A stretch of 64,000 nt of DNA from Takakia lepidozioides (taxonomy: Eukaryota > Streptophyta > Takakiopsida > Takakiales > Takakiaceae). Shown one piece after another: positions 1 to 10,113 of the stretch; position 1 is the stretch's first letter; each line of letters opens with the position of its first letter. Below the pieces are notes generated by a model. The model made no database searches, was not told the DNA's origin, and saw only the letters and a program-made list of their open reading frames with translations. The DNA is taken from positions 75,370,907-75,434,906 of the forward strand of contig CM060733.1 of assembly GCA_030704615.1 (NCBI GenBank), in the 5' to 3' direction. The translations under genes were made by a program, and so were the position numbers.

Positions 1-540
1 AATTTGAGCATTAGTTTCATGACTCAAAAGACGTCACAAGAAGAGCACGTTCATGTAGATTTTTTTTCATGTCTTTCATTTTTAGGTCTTTCATTTACAT
101 CATTCATATCATTTTTAGGTCTTTCATATAGGTCATTTATAATTACCCCTAAGAAAGGACGTCACAAAAAATTCATTTAGGTCTTTAATTTGTAGGTCTT
201 TTTTTTAAGGTCTATCATTTAGGTCATTCATAACTACTCCCTATGAAAGAACCTCACAAAAAGAGCATCAGACTCCTTTTTTCTTCTTCTTGCTATGCCT
301 CTTCCTTCTCTAGTTGCAAATCATTTTCTCTCTTTAAATTTGAAGCTATGGTAGGAGCAGTCAAGCGAGAGCGCCCTCTGCTGTGTGTAGATGACCTAGA
401 TCTTACATCATACTAGACTATAGGACTGTTTCATGTCTATCCTACTTCAGCATTTGCAATCATTTAGCATATGCTAGGACTTATTCGGATTTGCTCGGAT
501 TTAATTTGACTTTCTATATCTATAGGCTATTTTGTTTGAT
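1..540. other. AT-rich intergenic sequence, no gene seen
   Basis: No coding region is supported here. Positions 60-240 contain a loose reiteration of the words 'tttcatttaggtc' and 'ttcataa', too irregular to be called an array. The rest is unremarkable AT-rich sequence. Confidence 0.5.
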
Positions 541-560
541 GTTGTTGCTCATACTTCAGT

Positions 561-1090
561 TTTCAGTTTACAGGCTTCGGTTTTCAGTTTACAGCAAGAT
601 TTTCAGCGAGTCCTTCAAACATCTCAGTTAATTTTTAACTACCATTGATTTCAATTTTACAGACTTCAATTTTCAATTTTATAGACATCAGTTTGCAGTT
701 TACAACAAAATTTTCAACCACTTTCAGACATCTCCGTTTATTTTTGAACTACCATTGATTTCAGTTTTATAGACTTCAATTTTCAGTTTACAGCAAGATT
801 TTCAACCAGTCTTTCAGACATCTCAGTTAACTTTTTAACTACCATTGATTTCAGTTTTCAATTTTAAAGACTTCAACTTTCAATTTTACATACCTCAGTT
901 TTCAGTTTAGAGCAAGATTTTCAGCCAATTCTTCAGATATCTCAGTTAATTTTTTAACTGTCGTTGATTTCAGTGTTACAGACCTCGGTTTTCAATTTAC
1001 AGCAAGATTTTCAGCCAGTCCTTCAGACACCTCATTTAATTTTTTAACTACGAATGATTTTAGTTTTACAGACTTCAGTTTTTAGTTTTC
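561..1090. repeat. degenerate tandem repeat, about 5 copies
   Basis: The word 'acagcaagattttcag' or a close variant starts near 591, 702, 791, 910 and 1000, giving an irregular period of 89-119 bp. Each unit also contains 'catctcagttaattttt', 'aactaccattgattt' and a run of 'cagttttcag'. The alternating short and long spacing suggests an older dimeric unit. No reading frame crosses it. It may be the 3' flank of the neighbouring LINE or a stand-alone minisatellite. Confidence 0.7.
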
Positions 1091-1107
1091 TTTTTAGTTT
1101 TTTTTTT

Positions 1108-3858
1108 AAAGAAAAGGGAAAGTAGCCCTTGAGATATTTATTAAGATTATTGAAGGGAAAAAAATTTAAAACCCTTTTGTGCCCGAAGGCTGCCATAAAG
1201 CTTGAAACTCATGAAAGGTCGTGACGGATGATCTAGGGACTCTGACGAATGAAAAAATAATGAATGAAAAATGCACATTCTAGAAACCTGGCTTCTCCTG
1301 TAGAACCATCAAGGCTTCGAGAGAATCCTAGGGATGATCTAATCAGCGAGCTTGGAATAGAGAAGAGCCCAAAGATTGTAGTAACTTGAATCGAAGGCGA
1401 TTGCAATGCAAGCATGATAGAATGATACTAAGCAATTCGCAAAGGTAGAAGGGGAGAGCATCTATCTATGATAGTCTAGTCTGGTCTTGGTAGAAAGCTT
1501 CACATGCTTCCAGTTAATGTCTGACTAGTCAAGTTCTGGGGAAGCAGAAGAGGAGGGCCCGCTGCTGCTGCCATCGAAGAGGGATGTGCTCGGGCCATAC
1601 ACAGGAGTCACGCCCAATGCAGGTACAGATGATGCCTTGCTTCCCCTAGGAGGATCCGAAGGCCTGGAGGAGGACGAGTTGCCTTTCTGGTTTCTTGTCA
1701 ATTTCTGCATAGAGTTTTGCCCACGCTAGCTTAGCAGCAATAGTAAGATCAAAGAAAATTTTGGTAAGCACAACAGTGATTGTGGAATTAGTGTTGTCCA
1801 GAGTCCAGTTGCACCGTACTTTCCAGATATGCCAAAGAGTTGTTGCCCTCAGAGCCTCAAAAACTGGGCATGCCAATGCTTTGGTCTTTGATGCTGGATT
1901 GTAGTTCAAGAGAAGTGTCCCTGGAGTGAGTGGAAACTGGTTCCACGCTCTGTACATATCTTGCACCAACGGCCAAATCATGAGGGGGGCCTGACAATGG
2001 ATTAAGCAGTGCTCCAAGGATTTTGTCGTATGCAAGTTACAACATGTGCATAACGGAGCCTCTTGGAAGTTCAGGAATTGACCCACTTTCAGAGCCCTGT
2101 TAGCAATTTGCCACAGGAAAGCACTTAGTTTAGCAGGCTTTGTTTTGTCCCAAACTGTTCGCCAGATAATGTCCCAGTTCTCATCGGCGAAACCTTGGTG
2201 GCCCCATTTTTCATTCCACTTGTTTGTCAGTGGTTTGGCATTGAGAAGGGCTCTGTAGGCCTACTTTGCAGAGTAAGTAAAGAAATTTGAGAGGGAGTTA
2301 TCAAAGCACCATTTCCACTCCGCTAGATCAATGTGGAGGTCTTGCACAGAACTGCCCTCAACCCAGAAGAAGGTATTTTGAATTAGCCAAGGTAGAAGAG
2401 GTTCATTTAGAGGGGCCATAGGGTTAAACTCTCTGGTATTCAGGACCGTGGATTCACCACTGCGGAGCCAAACTAAACCCAGATTGCTGCCCCCTGTAGG
2501 GGCCACTCCTATGGTTGATGCGGAGGAGTCTCCCACCAACAAAGCCTTGGTTTTGGCCCAATTAACCCTGAAACCAGATACATTGCAGAATTGTTGGAGG
2601 GTTTTCTCTGCTGCCTGCAGAGTGAAAGGGGTGGCATCCAACAATAAAAAGTATCATCGACAAACATTGAATCTTTGACTTGCAGTCACATTTGCATTGC
2701 AACCCTGTCTTACCGATCTCTGCAGGGAAAAAGGTTTGGAAAGGTGATCGTTTATGACAACTCTGCTCGATGAATTGAATAGCAAAATACGTACCCAGTT
2801 ACAAAATCCTGGGGATATTCGTGTTTTTTGGAGAACGGCTAGGAGGAAAGTCCAATCCACCCTGTCAAAAGCCTTTTCGAAATCCAGTAGCCAAAGAGCG
2901 AGAGCCTGATTGTTAGCCATGGCATATGAGGACGCTTCTGTGCCAGCAGAACATTGTCAAGAATGTATCTTCCCTTTATAAATCCTGCCTGTCCAGTTCG
3001 GATTAATCTAGGAAGAAGGGGTTGGATCCTCAACGCTAAGGTATTGGCTATGATTTTGTAAGTGACGTTCAAGAGAGTGATTGGTCTGTAATTCCCAATA
3101 TCAGCTCTTTTTTTTTTTGAAAAGAAGTGTAATGACACCTTGAGACATGGAAGGGGGCATGAGACCCACTCTTTTGATCTCATTGGCCATGTTACAAAAG
3201 TCAACCGATAACGAGAGCCAAAGGGCCTTGTAAAACTCCACTGGCATGCCGTCAATCCCTAGCGATTTGTTGTTGTTCATGCAGTTAAGGGCGTCCTCCA
3301 AATCGTGGATGGTAAAGTCCTCTTCAAGAAGGGTGACTCTCCATGGCCTAATTGTTGGGGGACCTTGGTGAGGCAAGTTTGCAGATTGGCTTGAAAACTG
3401 CGATCCCTTTCATAAGCCTGGAAAAACGAGGAGACGTGCGAGAATGCCTTCCCACACATTTCCTTTGAGATATTTGATTCGGTGCCACGATTATCTGTAT
3501 AAATTTCCTGTATGCGATGTAGGGACCGTCTAAGTTTGACCTTCTCAAAGAAATATTTTGACATTTTCTCCCCTTTACCTGCCTAGTTTATGCCAGCTTG
3601 CAAACGCATTTTTTGCTCTAGGAGACTCTCGTATTTATCCAAGTTTTCTCAGGCCTCCATTTATGTTTGGAAGGTGTGGTTGTCACAGTTCCTGGACTCA
3701 GTTTTTTTTTGACATATTGCCAAGCATTTCCTGAGTGCAGTGATCCTCTATTTTTGGGAATCCACTATGTCTCTGCTCAGATCTTGGCTGACTTTGGAGG
3801 AAGCCTGGAGCTTGGCTTGAAATTTTAGAATTGGGCATTGCAGCTGATTACTTGCCTG
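1108..3858 (-). mobile_element. 5'-truncated L1-like LINE
   Basis: A non-LTR retrotransposon fragment on the minus strand. It holds the ORF2 reverse transcriptase and the C-terminal zinc-binding region, but no endonuclease domain, so the copy is 5'-truncated, as is usual for LINEs. The upstream limit is set at the join to gypsy sequence near 3858. The downstream limit is inferred from a T-rich run on the plus strand at about 1080-1107, which would be the A-tail. No target duplication was identified. The order and motifs match plant L1-clade elements. Confidence 0.75.
1525..3600 (-). pseudogene. LINE reverse transcriptase ORF2, broken
   Basis: Read on the minus strand, the pieces come in the right order. 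First is an 'NKSLGIDGMPVEFYKALW' block (about 3300-3200), then 'GNYRPITLLNVTYKI' (about 3090-3050) and 'QAGFIKGRYILDN' (about 2990-2950). The first catalytic Asp is in 'LDFEKAFDRVDW' (about 2890-2850), and 'SVRQGC' follows at about 2710. The catalytic FVDD box is at 2658-2669 but in a different frame from both flanking segments, so at least two frameshifts surround it. A zf-RVT-like C-terminus (CTCC...H...H pattern) lies at 1646-2086 and a Ser-rich tail ends at 1525. The copy cannot be functional. Confidence 0.85.
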
Positions 3859-5203
3859 TAATAAGTTGAAGGGATACAGTGGTATCCATGACAAACCATT
3901 GCAGCATGATTTGCATCTTGAAACACAAATGCCATCACAGCCTACACCGATAACACCAACGGAGCATGAAACACTTGTTGTTAAACCGAATGTATATGGC
4001 CTTAATAGAGAACACGGGTGTTTACACAGCCATCACAGCCCACCACAGTTTAACACAGCACAACACAACCCACCTCAGTTTAACACAGCATATCCCAGCC
4101 CACCACAGTGTAACACAGCCTATCACAGCTCACCACAGTATGACACAGTCTGTCACAGCCCAACACAGCCTACGCAGGTTGCACAGTCCATAGGGTCAGT
4201 GACAAGTGGACGCAGGTTAACGTCAGAAAAGTGGCCGGTAAGTGTAAGGTCAGCTTGGAAGTCAAACTCGGAGAAAAAGCCACACGGACAGAGGGAGACG
4301 GGATAGAGTTTGTATTCAAACACGTGGCCTAAGGGGCAAAGCACTTCGCTTTGCATGTACTGCAATAGCGGGTGTCATCATGTAAGAAGACAAACTGGGC
4401 CGTCGAAGTACCTACCCGGTACAGCAACCAAAATTAATTGCGGGCCCATTAATGCATCCAGGGAGCAGGTAACGGAACCCTTTACGTGTACAGCAAAGGG
4501 GGTCCTCTGCCACATGTGTTATCCTAGTGGGCATTCCAAGTGGGAATGTGAACAGATGGGGGTAAAATTGAGAAGTTACCCGTTGAGGCAACAGCCAATG
4601 AGGAACGTGAAACAAGAACAAGAAATTAGAAAAGTTATGAGTGGAAGAGTTGGGGTTGCTCCGAATAACCATCGTCTCGATGGGATGGGCAATCAAAGCT
4701 ATAGCTTTGTAGCTATGGCAGATATCACAGACTATACGCTAGCTTTACTTCTTACGCAGTGGCGCAAGGACGGACGGGTTGAAAGGACATTCTCTCTCAC
4801 TCACTGCTTGCAAGCCCCACAGGCTTACACTCACTTACCCGTTCCTTTCTGTGCCAACCATACTTTCATGCTTTACGCCCTGCAAGCTTTCCTACAACTA
4901 TTCCAAACAAGGCCTTCTTGTTTGTCTGGGATGAAGAGAATTGGGGGAATGGAGGATATCAGGGTGAAGAGCACCACGATTCTACAGAAGCAGACAATTG
5001 CCACACCACAGGCAGTGCAGCTGCTGAAAGAGTTGCGATTGGAAGGGCTGCTACGCAAAGAATGGTCCTTGCATCATCGGGGGTTCATGATTCAATTCAT
5101 TCAGAACTTTGAGCCTCGGACAGGAGTTACACAGGTGAGGGGAGTAGATATAGAGATTACTCCCCAGTACCATTACTCCCCAGAGATTACTCCCCAGCAA
5201 TAA
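3859..5203 (+). pseudogene. gypsy pol 3' fragment F with zinc-knuckle tail
   Basis: A plus-strand fragment of the local Ty3/gypsy family. It starts abruptly at the codons for 'NKLKGYSGIHDKPLQHD', the end of integrase. A His/Pro/Gln/Thr-rich linker encoded by CACAGCC-type repeats follows (4018-4180). After a break at 4306/4310 comes a 297-codon stretch with a CX2CX4HX4C knuckle at about 4510-4555 and an alpha-helical region. That region ends with 'VRGVDIEITPQY' near 5170. The last part resembles the 'putative plant transposon protein' domain that accompanies some plant retrotransposons; this is family resemblance only. The same extension occurs inverted in element A (7483-8760). Confidence 0.7.
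4018..4180 (+). repeat. CACAGCC-type repeat in coding linker of F
   Basis: Units of about 18-21 bp built on 'cacagcccaccacagt' and 'taacacag' encode repeating HSPPQxNTAY-like residues. Related sequence occurs in the LTRs of the same element family. Confidence 0.7.
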
Positions 5204-5214
5204 TTCTATGGTCT

Positions 5215-5690
5215 CAGGTTCCATCGTGCTGGACGGAAATGCGGCACCGCATTCCATTGTCCAATACGAAATTTTGATGACGGACATGGAAATGCGGTGC
5301 CGCATTTTCAGAACGGACATCGTTGTTTGTCCAATTCCAGACCCTTCGACGGAAATGCAGCACCACATTCCATTGTGCTGGACGGAAATGCGGTGCCGCA
5401 TTCCATTGTCCAGTACGAAATTTCGATGACGGACATGGAAATGCGGTGCCGCATTTCCAGAATGGACATGGACAAGCATTGGCGATTGGACATGCTTGGA
5501 CAATTCAAGGTCCAATATGGAAATGTGGTGCCGCATTTCCAATTCGAAGTATGGTAATGCCATGTCAAGAAATGAAATGAGGTACAACATTTCTGTTACG
5601 ACCACAATGGAGGAAAGGGAGCTGCCAGAAATCGCTGCATGGAGAAAAATGAAATGCGGTGCCGCATTTCCGAGCTTCAGCATGTACATG
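5215..5690. repeat. cluster of GCGGTGCCGC palindromes
   Basis: A near-perfect palindrome with core AAATGCGGTGCCGCATTT recurs at about 5235, 5290, 5355, 5390, 5440, 5520 and 5660. Arms are 9-10 bp around a central TG or CA. Copies are flanked by 'gacggacatgg' and 'ccattgtccaatacgaaatt', themselves repeated. A related single motif with a GGCGCC core lies at about 6806-6830. Open frames across this block are by-products of the repeat. Confidence 0.8.
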
Positions 5691-5947
5691 TTTCCTTTTA
5701 CTCATACATGGATTTCCTTCACCTCAGGACTCTGATATCGCTGACTCTGGTATATTCATATGGATAGACACATTGTAGAAATGAGACCACAAATTGTAAA
5801 TAGTGGGCCAATTACGGCAGTTCTTGAACACAATGAAACACCAGCACACAGAAGTGAGGTACGATGGATTGTTTTATTGATCGAACACGGTGTCTCACAT
5901 TTAGCAACTCCAGAAAAATCTAAGCCCTTCCTCCTTCTACATGGGCG

Positions 5948-6526
5948 TCACCAAGTCGACGGAACTTCGATAGCCCTCAAAACAAGCTCATTACTGATGC
6001 GGCACCTCGAGGTAAACTGCAATGCGGTCGTTCTGGTGCCCTTGGTTGAGCTGACGACAATGTCATGCCCATCAATGATACCACCATCATACATTGACAA
6101 GGTCACTGTGGGCCTCATGTGCCCATGCAATTTGTCTTCGCAACTCAGCCGAATGTCTCCATACACTGGAAGAGCGGAGTGAACTCCACGAATATAGTTT
6201 TCCCCGGTGCCATCCTCCTTGGTCCACTGGCAGCAGTTCCAGCGCCAAAGGGAGGCCATGCGTGATCTGTCCGGCATCCCATTCCAGCTTGGTATATCGA
6301 GGTCATCAATTTTCAGGACCCACGGACCGCATTGACCCTCGCCCTCACCTCGCTCAAAGCGGTAATAGCCCTCCAAATACTCCATTGCGCGCAAAGACTC
6401 CCGCTTGATTCCAGAAGCGTCAGTGAAAATAGAGAGCCAAACAATGATGTCTCCTGATTCTGGTTTGAACATAGCATGATCGTGGCCATGATAAGGGCAG
6501 TCAGCAGGATTTCGGCAGCACGACAT
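5948..6526 (-). CDS. unrecognised 192-residue protein
   Basis: An uninterrupted ORF from ATG to stop, opening MSCCRNPADCPYHGHDH, with a Cys/His-rich first 18 residues that could bind metal. The remainder is a mixed sequence with many Trp and Gly residues (for example 'MASLWRWNCCQW') and a C-terminal 'YDGGIIDGHDIVVSS'. There is no signal peptide, membrane segment or repeat. I do not recognise the family. It sits between a palindrome cluster and the 3' side of gypsy element A, so it may be a captured or transposon-borne gene. The length, balanced composition and absence of breaks among decayed neighbours are the only support for it being a real coding region. Confidence 0.45.
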   Translation of the reverse strand: MSCCRNPADCPYHGHDHAMFKPESGDIIVWLSIFTDASGIKRESLRAMEYLEGYYRFERGEGEGQCGPWVLKIDDLDIPSWNGMPDRSRMASLWRWNCCQWTKEDGTGENYIRGVHSALPVYGDIRLSCEDKLHGHMRPTVTLSMYDGGIIDGHDIVVSSTKGTRTTALQFTSRCRISNELVLRAIEVPSTW

Positions 6527-6862
6527 CCTTGAAAAAGATTAGCGGAGTATGCTCAATGACAGCAGCTCCCGGATGGAGGAGGCAGCAGCGCGGTGGCTGG
6601 AAGAAGTTCAAGCAAACGCTGCAATTCCTCACAAACACTCCAGGGCACATTTAAATTTCCCCCCTACATGAACCTGCATGGATGAAGATTGGCTGCTCCA
6701 TGAATGTAGTCGTTTCAGTTTCCTTCCCTGCCATGCAAACTATGGGCAGTAAGTGCCAGGTGGGCCTATAGCCACTCGAGACGTCGAAGTCCATCCCCCC
6801 TTCGATGTAAATGCGGCGCCGAATTACCATCCGGGGGATGGACTTCGGTGGCAGATTTCAAA
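6527..6862. other. non-coding stretch with one GGCGCC motif
   Basis: No gene is visible. Positions 6785-6850 hold a short inverted arrangement, 'gaagtccatccccc...gggggatggacttc', around a GGCGCC-centred motif. This is like a single unit of the arrays at 34-35 kb and 47-48 kb. Confidence 0.5.
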
Positions 6863-7513
6863 CTATACCTCGTGGATGAGAAAGAGGTATCGGTTCATCC
6901 ACTGCTGGCGTGATGAACACGTTACACGATGATTGGTGGGTACGTGGGACCCAAATGCTCCATTATTGGAGCCCGCACTGCTCTTCCGCTTCTCATCATT
7001 TTGAAAATCTAAGGGCTTCGTTGAAAAGCCCTGCTCCTCCATTACAGTGGTTGCTGTCTCAAACACTCCCATCTCCTTACGTTCTCGCACATCAAGTATG
7101 CAAAAATCAAGGATAATTTGCGCAATTATTGGGTCAGACACTATGATCGGAGACTTAGCAATAGTGCCCTGTAACCGCTTCATCTCTTCCACCAGACCAT
7201 TGTACATCAACTCTGCCCAAGCTACATCCTCTCCCCTCAAAGCTTTCAGTATCTCCTTCGTGAATGATCTGCTCAAGTACTACTGGTTCTGTTTCATGGC
7301 AAACAGAACGTTCAGTATTTGGCCAACTTCTCTTAGCCCTGGGTACTCAGCCTTGGTGCAGGTGTATCCTTGAGTCTTAAAGAAACTTCCTTCTTGGAAC
7401 AAATTCCCTATCTGCAATCTTGCCCTGTGCTCATCCACATCCACATGACCCGATGGCAAATCGAACAATTGCTGCAAGTACTGGGGAGTAATTTCTATAT
7501 CTACTCCCCTCAC
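6863..7513 (-). pseudogene. accessory C-terminal domain of element A
   Basis: Two frames (7513-7280 and 7276-6863) read as one product with a small frame break at 7276-7280. It begins 'RGVDIEITPQYLQQLFDLP' and continues through 'FAMKQNQ' and 'SFTKEILKALRGEDVAWAEL'. The layout resembles the 'putative plant transposon protein' domain seen in plant retroelements: an RGV-x-I-x(4)-x-L-x-LP core, then a helical segment with an 'A-LMYNGL' pattern. That assignment rests on motif shape, not a search. It is the downstream continuation of the extension also present in fragment F. Confidence 0.5.
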
Positions 7514-7535
7514 CTTGGTAACTCCTGTCCGAGGC

Positions 7536-9065
7536 TCAATGAATAAATTGAATCATATACTTCCGATGATGTAAGGACCAGTCCTTGCGTAGCAGCCCTT
7601 CCAATCGCAACTCCTTCAGCAACTGCACTGCCTGTGGTATAGCAATTGTTTGCTTCTGCAGAATCGTGGTGCTCTTCACCCTGATATCCTCCATTCCCCT
7701 AACTCTCTTCATCCCAGTCAAACAAGAAGGCCTTGTTTGAAACAGCTGTAGGAAAGCTTGCAGGGCATAGAGCATAAAGGTATGGTTGGCACAGAAAGGA
7801 ACGGGTAAGTGCGTGTAAGCCTGTGGGGCTTGCAGATAGTGGGTGAGAGAGAATGTTCTTTCAATCCGTCCGTCCTTGCGCCACTGCGTGAGAAGTAAAG
7901 CTAATGTGTAGTCTGTAATATCCGCCATAGCTACAAAGCTATAGCTTTGATTGCCCCTCCCGCCGAGATGCTGGTTATTCGGAGCCACCCCGACTCTTCC
8001 GCTCATAACTCTTCTAATTTCTTGTTCTTGTTTCTTGGAGGGAACCACTTGCATGAAATTCTCGCTCCTGATTGCATGTTGCCTCCTTGGGTAACTTCTT
8101 AATATTATCCCCCTCAGTGGACATTCCCACCTGAAATGTCCACTAGGACAGCACATGTGGCAAATGTCCCCCTTTTCTGTTACCTTTGCCCTGAATGCAT
8201 TAATGGGCCCACAATTAGTTTTGGCTGATGTACCGGGTAGGTACTTTGACGGCCCGGTTTGTCCTCTTGCATGATGATACCCACTTTTGCAATATATGCA
8301 CCGCGGTGTGCTTTGCCCTAGTGGCCACGTGTTCGATTTCAAACATGCTCCCGTCTTCCCCTGTCCGCGTGGCACATTCTCCGAGTTTGACTTCCAAACT
8401 GTCATTTCACTTGCCGGCCACTTTTCTGACGTTAACCCGCGTCCACCTGTCACTGACCCTATGGACTGTGCAACCCGCGTAGGCTGTGTTGGGCTGTGAC
8501 AGGCTGTGTGATGCTGTGATGGGTTGTGATAGGTTGTTTGATGTTGTAATGGGCTGTGATAGGCTGTGTGATGTTGTGATGGTTTGTGATGACTGTGTGA
8601 ACACCTGTGTTCTACACTCAGGCCATACACATTCAGCTTAACGACAAGTACTTCATGCTCCGTTGGTGTTACTGGTGTAGGCTGTGATGGCATCTGTGTT
8701 CCAAGATGCAAATCATGCTGCAATGGTTTATCATGGATACCACTGTATCCCTTCAACTTATTGACATTCACTCTTCTAAGCATCTCTTTGTTAATGGTTT
8801 GTAACATGGCTGTGTTATTATCATACATCTTCTGTATGATATAAGGTCCTTTCCATGGTGACTTAAGCTTAGAAACTTTGATCTTTCCCTTCTTCTGCAA
8901 CCACAGTACCAAATCGCCCGTCTTAAAAGTTTTCAATTTACCTTCATCAAATTGATCCTTCCTCTTCATCTGAATTCTGGTCATGTTATCTGTTGCATCC
9001 GCACGTACTTCTTCCACATGATATAATTCATGTTTCCTGACTTTAATTGAATCCTCCAATTCCAT
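7536..9065 (-). pseudogene. integrase C-terminus, linker and zinc-knuckle extension of element A
   Basis: A 509-codon open frame. Residues 1-110 are the integrase C-terminal region, with 'FKTGDLVLWLQKKGK' and 'SPWKGPYIIQKMY' (the usual SH3-like barrel of Ty3 integrases). Residues 110-200 are a His/Gln/Thr linker made of CACAGCC-type repeats. Residues 240-310 carry two Cys/His clusters, the second a clean CX2CX4HX4C knuckle (CHMCCPSGHFRWEC). The remainder is an unrecognised helical domain containing 'MADITDYTLALLLTQW' and 'QAVQLLKELRLEGLLRK'. It stops at a frameshift where fragment F reads through to 'VRGVDIE'. No such extension is present in element B. Confidence 0.7.
8480..8620 (-). repeat. 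CACAGCC-type repeat in coding linker of A
   Basis: Units of about 18-24 bp with 'cacagcctatcacagcccatt' character on the minus strand, coding for an HSPxQHxTAY-like linker between integrase and the zinc knuckles. Confidence 0.65.
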
Positions 9066-9074
9066 TCTCCTTCC

Positions 9075-9845
9075 TCATTCAGTTCTTATGGTAGGTAACA
9101 AGAATTCCACTGGAAGTAAAGCTTCCATACCATAAACTAATTGGAATGGTATATACTTAGTGGTGACTTTATATGAAGTCCTGTATGACCACAAAGCTGT
9201 CAGCAGCTTTGTATCCCAATCCGTTCTGTTTGCATTGACTATCTTAGCCAAAATAGTACATAGTATTTTGTTGGTGGCCTCTGCCTGCCCATTACCCTGT
9301 GGGTAATAGGTTGTACTCTTCTTGTGCACAATCATGAAATCTTTAGTCAATAGTTCTATGGTCTCATTAATGAAGTGACTTCCCTGGTCACTGATAAATT
9401 CCAGGGGACAGCCAAATCTTGTAAGTATGTTCTCATACAGGAACCTTGCTGTGGACTTATTTGTGTTCTCTTGGATTTCTTCTTCTTCACTCATGTAGCT
9501 CAATTGCAATGGTGTTGGAGAGTCTGAACTCTCCGTTGGCTCTGCCACATTCTCCCCCCCTTCTTTATCTTTTATCCAGGGATGTACCTCAGATCTCTCC
9601 CCTCGTGGCTGATCTTCTTCCTGTACCAAATCCCTTAATCTTTCTTGTAAAGAATAAGAAGGAGTGGCATCCAACTCTGGTTCCTCCGATATGGGTGATG
9701 TACTCTTCGATCTTAATGGTGTGAGAGGTCCAGATGATTCTCTTATGTCTATTCCTCTCTCCCAAAGATATGGATAATTAGCTTTCAAATAATTTTCTCT
9801 TTTTGCTGAATATCTGTGAAGTCTAGCTTCTCTTTCATCACTCAT
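9075..9845 (-). pseudogene. gag N-terminus fused to integrase core (element A)
   Basis: A single open frame that starts like gag of elements B and E (MSDEREARLHRYSAKRENY) and runs through its acidic Ser/Pro-rich segment to 'SYMSEEEEIQ'. It then changes without a frame break into the integrase core at 'NKSTARFLYENIL'. The integrase part keeps the second catalytic Asp ('FISDQGSHF') and the Glu region ('[14 protein letters not shown]'). Compared with B, the deletion removes the rest of gag, protease, reverse transcriptase, RNase H and the integrase zinc finger, about 5 kb. The junction lies near 9460-9468. Confidence 0.8.
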
Positions 9846-10113
9846 GTCCCATGTCTTTCATATCTTCAATGAGGCAATAACCAAAACATTCTTCTATAGT
9901 ATCTCTCATATATGCCTGGGTTTCTTTCAAGCTTCAATGCACCCTTGGCTATACTAGAAGTCTCTGTTACCATATAACCATATGGCAAGCACGTCTGAAA
10001 AACTGTTCTTGGTGTCAGTTTGATCCACAGGATATCCTTAGGAATCTAATTCTTTACCAGTACCAACTCTTCATGCATATGAGTGTAAACATTCACTTTC
10101 CGTTCAGGACTCC
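9846..10113 (-). pseudogene. pre-gag ORF1, 3' part (element A)
   Basis: Minus-strand continuation of ORF1 of element A, matching the C-terminal third of the ORF1 of element E (contains 'NVYTHMHEELVLVKNWIPKD', then 'TAFQTC', then 'ERNPGIYERYY'). It is cut at 10113 by the insertion of element B; the upstream part lies at 19443-19883. Confidence 0.7.
10109..10113 (+). repeat. target site duplication ACTCC, left copy
   Basis: Five bases, identical to 19443-19447, directly flanking the TG...CA ends of element B. Confidence 0.9.
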
